This document shows positions 18,940-27,281 of a stretch of DNA of 64,000 bases, piece by piece. A program made the translations under genes and the position numbers. Each line of letters begins with the position of its first letter. Position 1 is the stretch's first letter. Under the pieces are notes generated by a model. The model did no database searches, was not told where the DNA came from, and was given only the letters and a program-made list of their open reading frames with translations. Source of the stretch: Lactobacillus sp. ESL0680 (lineage in GTDB: Bacteria > Bacillota > Bacilli > Lactobacillales > Lactobacillaceae); NCBI RefSeq assembly GCF_029392855.1, contig NZ_CP113945.1, forward strand, positions 1,426,001-1,490,000, given 5' to 3'.

Positions 18940-18958
18940 TTATAAAAGCGCTTTATAA
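18940..18958. promoter_or_regulatory. Palindromic operator or cre-like site upstream of EIIA gene
   Basis: TTATAAAAGC and GCTTTATAA form an inverted repeat around a GCGC core with one extra A. Its place between the epimerase stop and the EIIA start suggests CcpA or PRD-regulator control of an internal promoter. Confidence 0.45.
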
Positions 18959-19004
18959 GTAACGCAAAGTAACTAATCTTAGTGCAACTAATTGACTAGC
19001 AAAA

Positions 19005-19733
19005 CTATGAATGTTTTGCATGTGTCTGTGACTGTGCATTATTTTGACCATAATAGGCATTCTTACCATGCTTGCGATAATAGTGCTTATCCAGTAAGTA
19101 TTGTGGTAATTCACTATTAGCCCTTGTTAGTTGCAAAGTGTGATAATCTTCCTCAGCCACTACTTCTAACACCTTAGCGTTATATACCGCCTTTTTGGGC
19201 GTTTCACCCCAGCAGAATGGACCATGTTGACTGACCAATGCTCCTGGAGTCGCCTCATAATCTAAACCGCGTTCTTTGAATGTCCGCACAATAGACTTGC
19301 CAGTATTACCTTCATAATCTTCCTCAATTTCAGCCTTAGTTAAAGCATTAGCTGCCGGAATTGCATTATAAAAGGTATCAGCATGAGTTGTATTCATTGC
19401 AGGAATATCCATTTTGGCCGCTGCAAAGGCTACAGCCCAAGGTGAATGGGTATGGACAATACCGCCAATCTTAGGAAAGGCATTGTACAAGACAGTATGC
19501 GTCGGCGTATCACTCGATGGGTTCAGCGTACCTTCAACTACCTCGCCTTTAAGATTAACTATCACTATATCATCGGGTTTCAGTTGTTCATATTCCACAC
19601 CTGAAGGTTTGATAACAAACAAGCCGCTGTCACGATCAATCCCAGACACATTGCCCCAAGTAAAAGTAACCAAATCCAGCTTAGGCAGTTGCATGTTAGC
19701 TTCATAAACTTCTTTTTTCAGTTGTTCTAACAT
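19005..19733 (-). CDS. L-ribulose-5-phosphate 4-epimerase (AraD/UlaF/SgbE family)
   Basis: Class II aldolase-like zinc epimerase that interconverts L-ribulose-5-P and D-xylulose-5-P, feeding the phosphoketolase or pentose pathway. Visible are TWGNVSGIDRDSGLFVIKPSGV, SSDTPTHTVLY, the zinc ligands GGIVHTHSPWAVAFA (His-x-His), NTTHADTFY, and the third His in GALVSQHGPFCWG, then the YHTLQL tail. Length of 242 fits. It is the first gene of the PTS operon, with an AAGGAGA site and a cre-like sequence directly before it. It could act on a product of L-ascorbate, L-xylulose or arabinose-type catabolism. Confidence 0.9.
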   Translation of the reverse strand: MLEQLKKEVYEANMQLPKLDLVTFTWGNVSGIDRDSGLFVIKPSGVEYEQLKPDDIVIVNLKGEVVEGTLNPSSDTPTHTVLYNAFPKIGGIVHTHSPWAVAFAAAKMDIPAMNTTHADTFYNAIPAANALTKAEIEEDYEGNTGKSIVRTFKERGLDYEATPGALVSQHGPFCWGETPKKAVYNAKVLEVVAEEDYHTLQLTRANSELPQYLLDKHYYRKHGKNAYYGQNNAQSQTHAKHS

Positions 19734-19748
19734 TATTTCTCCTTTCTA

Positions 19749-19762
19749 AGTAATCGCTTTCT
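19749..19762 (-). promoter_or_regulatory. Putative cre (CcpA) site before the epimerase-PTS operon
   Basis: Minus-strand AGAAAGCGATTACT differs from the cre consensus TGWAANCGNTNWCA only at its outer positions, and sits between promoter region and ribosome site, a road-block position. Confidence 0.45.
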
Positions 19763-19948
19763 TAATAATTGAAACATGAAGTATCTAAATCTATAAGTCA
19801 CACTAGCCAATTATTTTTAGTGCAAGCAATTGACCAAAACAAATCTGACCAGTAAAGTCTAAATTAACTTCTTTCGCAGAAAGCCACTTTTGTACTACAA
19901 TTAAGCTAACTACCTACCATTAAAATGATTACATTAGAAAGAACGCAA

Positions 19949-21232
19949 ATGATCGATAACACACCTCAAAAAATCAAAGCCTACATTGCCGGCGTCAACT
20001 TAAACGACCCTAACTTTGATTATTACATGACTGAGCTGGCCAACTTAACCATGGCTAATAATATGGAAGTCGTTGGTCAATCACACCAAAATGCCGTCCA
20101 AGTTGTTGCTGGGACATACTTTGGTCTTGGCAAAATCAATGAAATTAAGGACCTAGCCCACGGACTAAAAGCCAAAGTACTGATTATCAATGATGAACTG
20201 TCCCCAGTCCAAATTCGTAATTTAGAAAAATTAAGCAAATTACGGGTAATTGACCGCACCGAATTAATTCTAGAAATTTTTGCCAGTCGCGCCCGCTCAA
20301 AGCAAGCTAAATTACAAGTGCAACTAGCCAGACTGCAATATGAACTGCCTAGATTGCATCCTTCTGAAAATAATCTTGACCAACAGCGTGGTAATGGTGG
20401 TTCAACCGGCGGTGGGTTTGCCAACCGTGGTGCCGGTGAATCCAAACTAGAAATGAACCGCCGAACCATTGGCAAGCAAATTTCGGCAATTAAAAAAGAA
20501 TTAAAGGCAATTACCAGCCAGGAAGAAATCAAAGCTAAACGCCGCAACCAAAACCACATTCCTAAAGTTGCCCTAGTAGGCTACACCAATGCTGGTAAGT
20601 CAACCACAATGAACGGTTTACTCCAAGAATTCACCAACGAAAATAGCGACAAGCAGGTGTTTGTTAAAAATATGCTGTTTGCCACGCTGGATACCAGTGT
20701 TCGCCGAATTGAACTGGGGAATAATTTTAGCTTCATCTTATCTGATACTGTTGGTTTTATTTCCAAGTTGCCCCACAATCTGGTGGAATCGTTCAAAGCG
20801 ACTTTGCAGGAAGCAAAAGATGCTGACCTACTAATTAATGTCGTTGACGCCGCTGACCCTAACATGATTCAGATGATCCGCACTACCCAGAATGTACTAG
20901 CTGAAATCGGTATCAAAGATATTCCAATGATTACCGCTTATAACAAGGCTGACAAGACCGACCGTAATTATCCGCAAATCGAAGGCAGCGACATTCTATA
21001 TTCAGCGACGGATCCAGCTTCAATCAAAATGTTGGCGCAATTGATTACCAAACGAATTTTCGCCAATTACGAGCAGCTTGAACTATTATTGCCGTTAACC
21101 GATGGCAAGGCACTAGCCTACTTGCACGAACATGCCCAAGTGATGGACGAGCAATATCAAGCTGACGGCGTTCATGTTACCGTTCGTCTGGCACCAGAAA
21201 AGCAGACACAATTTCAAAAATATCTTATTTAA
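19949..21232 (+). CDS. hflX: Ribosome-associated GTPase HflX
   Basis: HflX splits stalled or stressed ribosomes. The N-terminal HflX domain includes KAYIAGVNLN, NAVQVVAGTYFGLGKINEI, and the glycine-rich GGSTGGGFANRGAGESKLE loop, followed by a coiled linker. The G domain has GYTNAGKST (G1), FATLDTS (G2), SDTVGFISKLPHNLVESFKATL (G3), NKAD (G4) and SA (G5). ATG 19949 matches the family start; an in-frame ATG at 19925 has no ribosome site. Single-gene unit with a strong terminator. Confidence 0.92.
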   Translation: MIDNTPQKIKAYIAGVNLNDPNFDYYMTELANLTMANNMEVVGQSHQNAVQVVAGTYFGLGKINEIKDLAHGLKAKVLIINDELSPVQIRNLEKLSKLRVIDRTELILEIFASRARSKQAKLQVQLARLQYELPRLHPSENNLDQQRGNGGSTGGGFANRGAGESKLEMNRRTIGKQISAIKKELKAITSQEEIKAKRRNQNHIPKVALVGYTNAGKSTTMNGLLQEFTNENSDKQVFVKNMLFATLDTSVRRIELGNNFSFILSDTVGFISKLPHNLVESFKATLQEAKDADLLINVVDAADPNMIQMIRTTQNVLAEIGIKDIPMITAYNKADKTDRNYPQIEGSDILYSATDPASIKMLAQLITKRIFANYEQLELLLPLTDGKALAYLHEHAQVMDEQYQADGVHVTVRLAPEKQTQFQKYLI

Positions 21233-21245
21233 ATAATTACAAGCA

Positions 21246-21285
21246 AAAAGCAGTTAGTTGACTTAACATCAACTAACTGCTTTTA
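21246..21285. terminator. Bidirectional terminator between hflX and NlpC/P60 gene
   Basis: A perfect 16-bp stem starting AAAAGCAGTTAGTTGA, 7-nt loop, T run on both strands. Confidence 0.9.
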
Positions 21286-21294
21286 TTAATCATT

Positions 21295-22167
21295 TTATTG
21301 TAAAACTCGTTTAGCAACTGACGGATAGAAGTATGAACTAAGTGTCTGTAAAACTACCCCTTGCTCAGGTGTTGCGGCACTAACATATTGATTGTTACCA
21401 ACATAAATCGCCACGTGATATGGTGCGTCCGTCGAACCCCAAAAAAGTAAATCACCCGGCTGCAATTGACTCATATCAACTGTCGTACCAACTTTGACCT
21501 GATCTGTCGTCACTCGCGGCAAATTAACACCGCCGGCTTGGTTATAGACATACTGAACTAATCCAGAACAATCAAAATTGTCAGGACCATTGCCGCCCCA
21601 GGCATAACCTTTACCAACCTGGCTTTCAGCCAAATTAACGACAGACTTGGCTTTTTGACTAACATTACCACTCACTACCGTATTAGCAACTGTGGTTACA
21701 TTATTACTAGTATTATTGGCAGCTGGCTTATCCTTAGCTGCCGGCTTGGGCTTAGTCGTAGTTGGTGCCTGCGTTTTTGCTGGTTTTGCTTTCTTAGGCT
21801 TTTTTGCCGCCGAAGTCTGCTCTTGCGGTTTAGCAGCCGCATCATCATCCGTTACTTCCGTTGTATAACGGGCTTCAATCCATTCATCAACGCCAACTTT
21901 ATACCATAATTTACCTTTTTTATCGACGGCTGTAGCAGCAACGTTCCACTTACTTTCATTTTTAGCACTAAAATCAATCGGCCGACCGCCATCATAATTT
22001 GTCCAAATTTTAATGCTTTTTCCAGGTAAATAATTAATCTGTACGCGCTTAATTGGTTCTTTTAGCGTTGCTGCATTAACTGCCTTTTGTGGAGCAACAG
22101 TAGCAATGCCTGTTAGGGTTAAGGCCGCCGCTAAACCCATCTTTAAAAAATTACGTTTCATTAACAT
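21295..22167 (-). CDS. Secreted NlpC/P60 endopeptidase with N-terminal SH3-like region and linker
   Basis: Signal peptide (KRNFLKMGLAAALTLTGIATVAPQKAVNA), then an SH3-like wall-binding region (VQINYLPGKSIKIWTNY ... WYKVGVDEWIEARYT), a Lys/Pro/Ala/Thr-rich linker (~residues 110-165), and a C-terminal NlpC/P60 domain with catalytic Cys in NFDCSGLVQYVYN, His in APYHVAIYVGN and the third polar residue in YVSAATP. It should cut D-gamma-glutamyl-diamino acid bonds in peptidoglycan. It is the longest of three tandem copies and has its own terminator. Confidence 0.9.
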   Translation of the reverse strand: MLMKRNFLKMGLAAALTLTGIATVAPQKAVNAATLKEPIKRVQINYLPGKSIKIWTNYDGGRPIDFSAKNESKWNVAATAVDKKGKLWYKVGVDEWIEARYTTEVTDDDAAAKPQEQTSAAKKPKKAKPAKTQAPTTTKPKPAAKDKPAANNTSNNVTTVANTVVSGNVSQKAKSVVNLAESQVGKGYAWGGNGPDNFDCSGLVQYVYNQAGGVNLPRVTTDQVKVGTTVDMSQLQPGDLLFWGSTDAPYHVAIYVGNNQYVSAATPEQGVVLQTLSSYFYPSVAKRVLQ

Positions 22168-22271
22168 TGACTCTCCTTTTTTGGTAGCGAAAAGTGATTA
22201 TAATTTTACTTAATAACCTTATTTTAGTCGCCTGAAATTTTTAATCAAGTCATGTCTTTTAATAAAGAAAA

Positions 22272-22302
22272 AAGACACTTAGAAAATTGTTCTAAATGTC
22301 TT
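22272..22302 (-). terminator. Terminator downstream of second NlpC/P60 gene
   Basis: AAGACA.TTAGAA pairs with TTCTAA.TGTCTT with one internal mismatch; T-rich on the minus strand. Confidence 0.7.
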
Positions 22303-22318
22303 AATTTATTTGGGTTAC

Positions 22319-23041
22319 TTAGTTAAGAACCCGTTTAGCAACTGATGGATAGAAGTATGAACTAAGAGTTGCTTTAATAACTCCTTGTGATGGTGTTGCC
22401 GCATGAACAAACTCGCCATTACCAATATAAATTCCTACATGGTATGGCGCATCTGCAGAACCCCAGAAGAGTAAATCACCTGGCTTCAAATCTTGCATTG
22501 AAACCGTTCGACCTTGCTTAACTTGAGTATAAGTTGTTCGCGTAACGTCCTTACCAGCAGCTTGATTATAAACATACTGTACTAACCCAGAGCAATCAAA
22601 ACCGCTCGGATCATTGCCGCCCCAGACATAAGCCTTACCAACTTCTGACTTAGCTAATTTTACAATTTCTTTGGCTTGTTTATTAGTTGTAGCTGCAACG
22701 TGTTCACGTTTAACAGGTGAATCAGCCTTAACTGTATATTGCGATTCAATCCATTGGCCAGGGCCGATTTTATACCAAGTATTGCCCTTAGCATCATTCT
22801 TAGTCTTAAGGACATTAACAACCGTTCCGTGTTGAACTTTTTGACCCGTGAAACTAGGATTTTTGTAACTGCTCCAGATATTAACACCATATCCCGGAAC
22901 ATAATTAACCTTGACCTTCTCAGTCGCAGCTTCAACACTGGAAGTTGTAGAATTTGCATTAACAGCATTGACAGTCGCAATACCAGTAACGGCAAGAGCT
23001 GCAGCTGTAGTAAATTTAGCTATATTACTCTTAATTTTCAA
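22319..23041 (-). CDS. Secreted NlpC/P60 endopeptidase with SH3-like region
   Basis: Signal peptide (AKFTTAAALAVTGIATVNAVNA), SH3-like region (KVNYVPGYGVNIWSSY ... WYKIGPGQWIESQYTV), short linker, and NlpC/P60 domain: Cys in GFDCSGLVQYVYNQ, His in APYHVGIYIGN, and FVHAATP. The C-terminus SSYFYPSVAKRVLN is nearly the same as in the copies on either side. TTG 23041 lies nine bases after GGGAG and is preferred over the TTG at 23047. Confidence 0.88.
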   Translation of the reverse strand: MKIKSNIAKFTTAAALAVTGIATVNAVNANSTTSSVEAATEKVKVNYVPGYGVNIWSSYKNPSFTGQKVQHGTVVNVLKTKNDAKGNTWYKIGPGQWIESQYTVKADSPVKREHVAATTNKQAKEIVKLAKSEVGKAYVWGGNDPSGFDCSGLVQYVYNQAAGKDVTRTTYTQVKQGRTVSMQDLKPGDLLFWGSADAPYHVGIYIGNGEFVHAATPSQGVIKATLSSYFYPSVAKRVLN

Positions 23042-23170
23042 AATCAAATTCTCCCAATTACACCAGATGGTTGTTACAAGCCAACCATCATTGTTACACT
23101 TCTATCATTACATTGTAAATTTTACTCGTGTTATGTTACATAAATATTACAAAATAGATACTAGTGTGTA

Positions 23171-23208
23171 AAAAAGCCTTTTCAGAAATAATATTTTCCG
23201 AAAAGGCT
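23171..23208 (-). terminator. Terminator downstream of third NlpC/P60 gene
   Basis: AGCCTTTTC pairs with GAAAAGGCT, extended inward by GAAA/TTTC; a long T run follows on the minus strand. Confidence 0.8.
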
Positions 23209-23255
23209 CAGTTAAATTTAATTGTAATTGTTAAAAAAGATTTTGCAGCGTCAAC

Positions 23256-23741
23256 TTAATTAAGAATACGTTTAGCTGCTGATGGATAGAAGTAAGTACT
23301 AATTGTTTGTTCCTTAACACCTTGATCTGGAGTTGCGGCGTGAACGAACTTGTTGTTGCCCACACAAATTCCCACATGGTAAGGTGCATCAACAGAACCC
23401 CAGAAAAGCAAGTCACCCTTCTTGAGGTTATTTAAAGATACGCTCTTACCAACTGTAACTTGTGAGTAAGTGGTTCTTGGCAATGTCGTATTACCAGCCT
23501 TGCGAAAGACATATTGAACTAAGCCAGAACAGTCAAAAGAATAAGGACCTGTGGCACCATAAACATAGCTCTTACCTACTTGCTTTTTGGCAAGCTTGGC
23601 AACGGCATTACGCTTTTTAGTAACTGCGCTAGCACTAACAACTTCACTTGAACTAGCAACCGCAGAAACGGCAGTACTACTGCCAACAAAGAATAATGAT
23701 ATAACTGTAATTAACTTAATTAAACTATGTTTGTGTTTCAA
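23256..23741 (-). CDS. Secreted minimal NlpC/P60 endopeptidase
   Basis: Shortest of the three copies (161 residues): signal peptide (IKLITVISLFFVGSSTAVSAVASS) joined almost directly to the NlpC/P60 domain, without the SH3-like region. Catalytic Cys in SFDCSGLVQYVFRK, His in APYHVGICVGN, and FVHAATP. Start is a TTG after GAGAG. The series long-medium-short shows duplication with stepwise loss or gain of the wall-binding part. Confidence 0.88.
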   Translation of the reverse strand: MKHKHSLIKLITVISLFFVGSSTAVSAVASSSEVVSASAVTKKRNAVAKLAKKQVGKSYVYGATGPYSFDCSGLVQYVFRKAGNTTLPRTTYSQVTVGKSVSLNNLKKGDLLFWGSVDAPYHVGICVGNNKFVHAATPDQGVKEQTISTYFYPSAAKRILN

Positions 23742-23920
23742 AATTCTCTCTCTTCTTCCAACTTACAATTTTTTGATTTTAATAGTTTAATGGTTCTTCC
23801 AACCGTCAGTTTATATATTACCCATCAAATGTTACACGTTTATGTCAAACAAGCTACAAAATCATGAGAATTCAATTATGACCTGTTTTCAAGCGGTTAA
23901 AAAGAGAAAATTTAGTTCAA

Positions 23921-24460
23921 TTAAAGGCTTGTAACAATTGCCTTTAGCAATTTTTTGGTTTTAGACCAATCATCATTAACCAGAATATGCGCACTTGCCG
24001 CAAGCTTGTCCGGCAGCTGATTTAACTCATCGCCGCTCATTCGCTCCTGAATCTTGGCTGGATCATCCCCGCGCTTAACCAACCGTTCTTCTAACTCCTG
24101 CTTGCTGCTGGTTGTCACGTACAAAAAGTAAACCTGCTGCTTTAACTGCTCAAGATACGAACTAGCTCCCTGAATATCCACAATCAACGACACCAAGTCA
24201 TTGTGCTGCCAAGTAGCTTCCAGTGCCTCCTTACTTGAACCATATTGATATGAGCCATACCGTACATGTTCAAAAAAGTGTAATTTACTAAAAGACGCAT
24301 CATCTTCAAAATGATAGGCTTGATGCTGCTTTTCACCCGGCCGTTTTGGTCTTGTCGTATGCGTCACCACCCGTGGAATCCTGAATTCCTTCGTCAAATA
24401 TTCCGAAATCGTTGTCTTACCTGCACCACTGGGACCAGCAATTAATATTAATTTTCGCAA
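23921..24460 (-). CDS. Guanylate kinase-like protein (paralogue)
   Basis: P-loop GPSGAGKTT at residues 9-17, then THTTRPKRPGEKQHQAYHF (GMP-binding type TTRxxRPGE), YGSYQYGSS and SLIVDIQGASSYL. These match guanylate kinase, which phosphorylates GMP. At 179 residues it is somewhat shorter than housekeeping Gmk and lacks the usual GVDY and VFGNxYGT spelling, so it is probably a second, divergent copy. A TTG start is set by GGGAG eight bases upstream. Confidence 0.75.
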   Translation of the reverse strand: MRKLILIAGPSGAGKTTISEYLTKEFRIPRVVTHTTRPKRPGEKQHQAYHFEDDASFSKLHFFEHVRYGSYQYGSSKEALEATWQHNDLVSLIVDIQGASSYLEQLKQQVYFLYVTTSSKQELEERLVKRGDDPAKIQERMSGDELNQLPDKLAASAHILVNDDWSKTKKLLKAIVTSL

Positions 24461-24550
24461 AATCTAGACTCCCTTTACTTGAAAACAATTGACTTTTATA
24501 ATAATATCTTTCTATTATAATGAAACGTGGGAGAGAGAGGAAGAAGCATT

Positions 24551-24865
24551 TTGAAAAAAGCAGATGTAAAATTAGGTGACATTGTCAGCGCAAAATCAGA
24601 GGAAGAACTTACCAAGCCATTTATCGGTAAAGTAGAAAAAACCTACGAAAATTCTGCTATGTTAAAAATTATTGACTTCGATGAAGCCGATAGAACCGCC
24701 ATCGGTGACTTAAACAACAAGCTTGTTGTCAACTTCAAAAATCTAAAAGCAGCCCCAAAGCGTAAGGTTAAGGAAATTCAATCTTTAGCTGATAATGACG
24801 TTAAAGTTGAAAAAATCGCTAAGGCTAAAGAAGACGACCAAGAAAATGACGAAAAAGCAAAATAA
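24551..24865 (+). CDS. DUF2187 (YkvS-like) small protein with charged tail
   Basis: The first ~65 residues (ADVKLGDIVSAKSEEELTKPFIGKVEKTYENSAMLKI) form a KOW-like small beta domain as in DUF2187 proteins. The tail (KRKVKEIQSLADNDVKVEKIAKAKEDDQENDEKAK) is highly charged and probably disordered. TTG 24551 follows GAGAGGAAG and gives the family start MKKADVKLGDIV; the earlier in-frame ATG at 24527 overlaps the ribosome site. Function is unknown; nucleic-acid binding is plausible. Confidence 0.65.
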   Translation: MKKADVKLGDIVSAKSEEELTKPFIGKVEKTYENSAMLKIIDFDEADRTAIGDLNNKLVVNFKNLKAAPKRKVKEIQSLADNDVKVEKIAKAKEDDQENDEKAK

Positions 24866-24880
24866 AAATATTTTTTGCTT

Positions 24881-24917
24881 AAAAAGCAGTGATCTTATCT
24901 CACTGCTCTTTTTTTTT
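24881..24917 (+). terminator. Intrinsic terminator
   Basis: AGCAGTGA pairs with TCACTGCT, followed by a long T run. Confidence 0.85.
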
Positions 24918-24976
24918 ACACTTTTTTTGCCTAAAATTAGGCTAACAAAATAATTATTTTAAAATGGAGAACAACA

Positions 24977-26485
24977 TTGAAAGAAAAAGCAAAAACCATT
25001 TTATTTTGGTTCATTCTCAGTCAACCATTTTTGGACTTATATTGGTTTTACCATGGTCAGCTTGCCAATATCCTGCCCTTTACCTTGCCAACAATCATTC
25101 GGATTTTAGTTGTTGGCGTTCTGCTTGGACTCTTCTTAAGTCAGAAAAAATCATGGTCTAAACTCACTCAGCGTAAATGGCTGTTGGTCTATTTGGCGCT
25201 ACTTGACATCTATTCAGCACTGCATCTAGTTCACGTGCGCAATTTTACCAGCGTTAATCCTACAGGATACGGCTACTCAACGACCAGCGAAATCTTTTAC
25301 TTAATTAGAATGGCATTGCCGCTCATTGTCTTATTTTTAACCGATGAATTTAATTTCAGTCAAAAACAGCTGCGGCTTGTAATTGAGGGCGTCTCCGGAC
25401 TGTTCTCAGGAACAATTGTGTTGTCCAACCTATTCGTTGTGTCCCTTAAATCTTACGAAACCGGAACAATCAGCGCTAATATTTTCATGTGGTTCTTCAA
25501 TTCTAATATTGGTTACTCACACATGGCTTCCAAGGGCTTTTTTAACTTTACTAATATGATCTCGGCTGTTCTGTTCATGCTGCTACCATTAATGCTCTAC
25601 TACCTATTTACAGAATTTAATTGGCGTACCGTCACCCTCAATGTCGTCCAAGCACTTGCCATGATTGAAATCGGCACCAAAGTTGCAGCAATCGGACTAA
25701 TTGGCGGCATTATAATTAGCTGTCTGCTCTTTATTTTCCACAAGTTTATTATTAGGGACGTTAAAAAAGGCGGCTGGGCACTTTTAACTGCTGTTTTAAT
25801 TGAAGTTGGATCACTCGTGATTTTGCCGTTTGGTCCCGCTATTCAACGTTATAATTATGAAATCTACCTTGCTAAGCAATCCGACCATGACTTAACAAGC
25901 GAAACACGCGAACTCAAAGCCGGACTAGCAAAATATCCCCAAGGCAAAGAACGCGACGAATTTTTACGGCATTTTATCAAAAAGAATTATCAGGCTTATG
26001 CGCTCAATCCCAAGTTCGTCTTCAAGAGCTATCCCTACCAATACGACCCTGAATTTTGGCTCAAAATCATGAATGAGCCCGGGCAAACGCGCATGCAAAA
26101 CCGCCATGTTGAGCAGGCAATGCTCAACCAAGTCATTAAGACTAATAATAATCGTTTAGACAAATTTTTCGGTATTTCATATACTCGAGAAAACAATATC
26201 TTCAACTTAGAGCGTGACTTTTCGGCACAAATATATGCACTCGGCTGGCTGGGAATGCTGCTGTTTGTTGGACCATATTTAATCGTTCTTGCATATGCTT
26301 TTTACCAATGGCTTAGATATCGAGCAGCACGGACTTACCTCGTTAGTTCTCTCATCTTGTCTAGTCTGTTTGTTCTACTTGCAGCCTTTTCTTCCGGTAA
26401 CGTCCTAGACTTTTTGACCGCCAGTTTCTTACTCGCCTTTATCGACGGTAACTTACTCAGACAGGTCAAAAAGCCAGAAAAATAA
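24977..26485 (+). CDS. O-antigen ligase/polymerase-like polytopic membrane protein
   Basis: A 502-residue protein with about 10-12 hydrophobic segments, a first helix FWFILSQPFLDLYWFYHG, and a large extracellular loop (about residues 295-410) rich in charge and aromatics between the last helices. That topology is typical of O-antigen ligase/Wzy-like proteins, which act on lipid-linked glycans. It stands outside the EPS operon. Start is a TTG preceded by GGAG. Confidence 0.6.
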   Translation: MKEKAKTILFWFILSQPFLDLYWFYHGQLANILPFTLPTIIRILVVGVLLGLFLSQKKSWSKLTQRKWLLVYLALLDIYSALHLVHVRNFTSVNPTGYGYSTTSEIFYLIRMALPLIVLFLTDEFNFSQKQLRLVIEGVSGLFSGTIVLSNLFVVSLKSYETGTISANIFMWFFNSNIGYSHMASKGFFNFTNMISAVLFMLLPLMLYYLFTEFNWRTVTLNVVQALAMIEIGTKVAAIGLIGGIIISCLLFIFHKFIIRDVKKGGWALLTAVLIEVGSLVILPFGPAIQRYNYEIYLAKQSDHDLTSETRELKAGLAKYPQGKERDEFLRHFIKKNYQAYALNPKFVFKSYPYQYDPEFWLKIMNEPGQTRMQNRHVEQAMLNQVIKTNNNRLDKFFGISYTRENNIFNLERDFSAQIYALGWLGMLLFVGPYLIVLAYAFYQWLRYRAARTYLVSSLILSSLFVLLAAFSSGNVLDFLTASFLLAFIDGNLLRQVKKPEK

Positions 26486-26491
26486 TCATCT

Positions 26492-26528
26492 AAAAAACGG
26501 TGACCTCAATTTTGAAGTCGCCGTTTTT
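26492..26528. terminator. Terminator between convergent genes
   Basis: AAAAACGG.GAC pairs with GTC.CCGTTTTT; serves both neighbours. Confidence 0.85.
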
Positions 26529-27147
26529 ATTTTTGTTTAATAAATGATGCGTCTGGAATTCTAATCAAGTAGTAGGTCATCGCGTTGTGTCCCGCGTGCA
26601 TCCCAATTCCATTCTGCCAAATTTTCTTGTAAGTTGCAGTATAAGTAGCAACATAAGCCCGCTGATACTTCTTATCCGTTCGCTTCAATTGCTTAACGCT
26701 ATAAGGCACCCGCTCCGCATTCAAATCCAGCGGATTTTTGCCGTAAGCCACTGTCGCAAAGTCACTGGAAACCTTGACCCGTTTACCCGCACGATAAAAG
26801 GTATAAGTCTGTGTGCCAATCTTTTTCTTCTTAGAGTTAATGGTCACATAGCTTGAATTACCAGTTCCCGTGTCCATAACCAGCGGCTGATAAACAATAT
26901 TTGACGAGATTTTACTCGTATCCTCCAAATCGGGATTATCCAGCATGGTCTTGGCAAATAAGCCGCCAATCCCAACTAGTAAAACCACGATTTCAACAAT
27001 ATCTAGTAAAAAATTAGGCCAACTAAAGCGGCGGTGCTTATTAATAATCATCCTAATTCGGCGCTTGCGGATATTCTGCACTACAAATACAAAATAAAGG
27101 ATAACAATTACCCATAACAAGATGCCAAGTAGATTCCAGCTAAACAT
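26527..27147 (-). CDS. Two-helix membrane protein of unknown function
   Basis: An N-terminal helix (WNLLGILLWVIVILYFVFVV), a basic loop (RKRRIRMIINKHRR), a second helix (FLLDIVEIVVLLVGIGGLFA), then ~140 residues outside the membrane with IVYQPLVMDTGTGNSSYVT and KKKIGTQTYTFYRAGKRVKVSSDFATVAYG. It resembles a Lactobacillus-restricted family (LVIS_2131-like) by memory only. ATG 27147 has AGGAGG upstream; an in-frame earlier start lacks one. It marks the edge of the AT-rich island. Confidence 0.6.
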   Translation of the reverse strand: MFSWNLLGILLWVIVILYFVFVVQNIRKRRIRMIINKHRRFSWPNFLLDIVEIVVLLVGIGGLFAKTMLDNPDLEDTSKISSNIVYQPLVMDTGTGNSSYVTINSKKKKIGTQTYTFYRAGKRVKVSSDFATVAYGKNPLDLNAERVPYSVKQLKRTDKKYQRAYVATYTATYKKIWQNGIGMHAGHNAMTYYLIRIPDASFIKQK

Positions 27148-27281
27148 AAAAATCCTCCTGTGATTGCTTCCATTATATTGTAAAAAGTTCATTTTGAATA
27201 GTTATCTACTAAAAAAGACTGGCAAAACAATTTATCCATTCGAGATCAAAAATTTAATAAGCTTAGATAAATTCTATCTTT

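Noticed and set aside
21295..23741. Tandem NlpC/P60 genes as phage endolysins
   Set aside because: No phage genes around; all have Sec signal peptides and own terminators, typical of host wall hydrolases.
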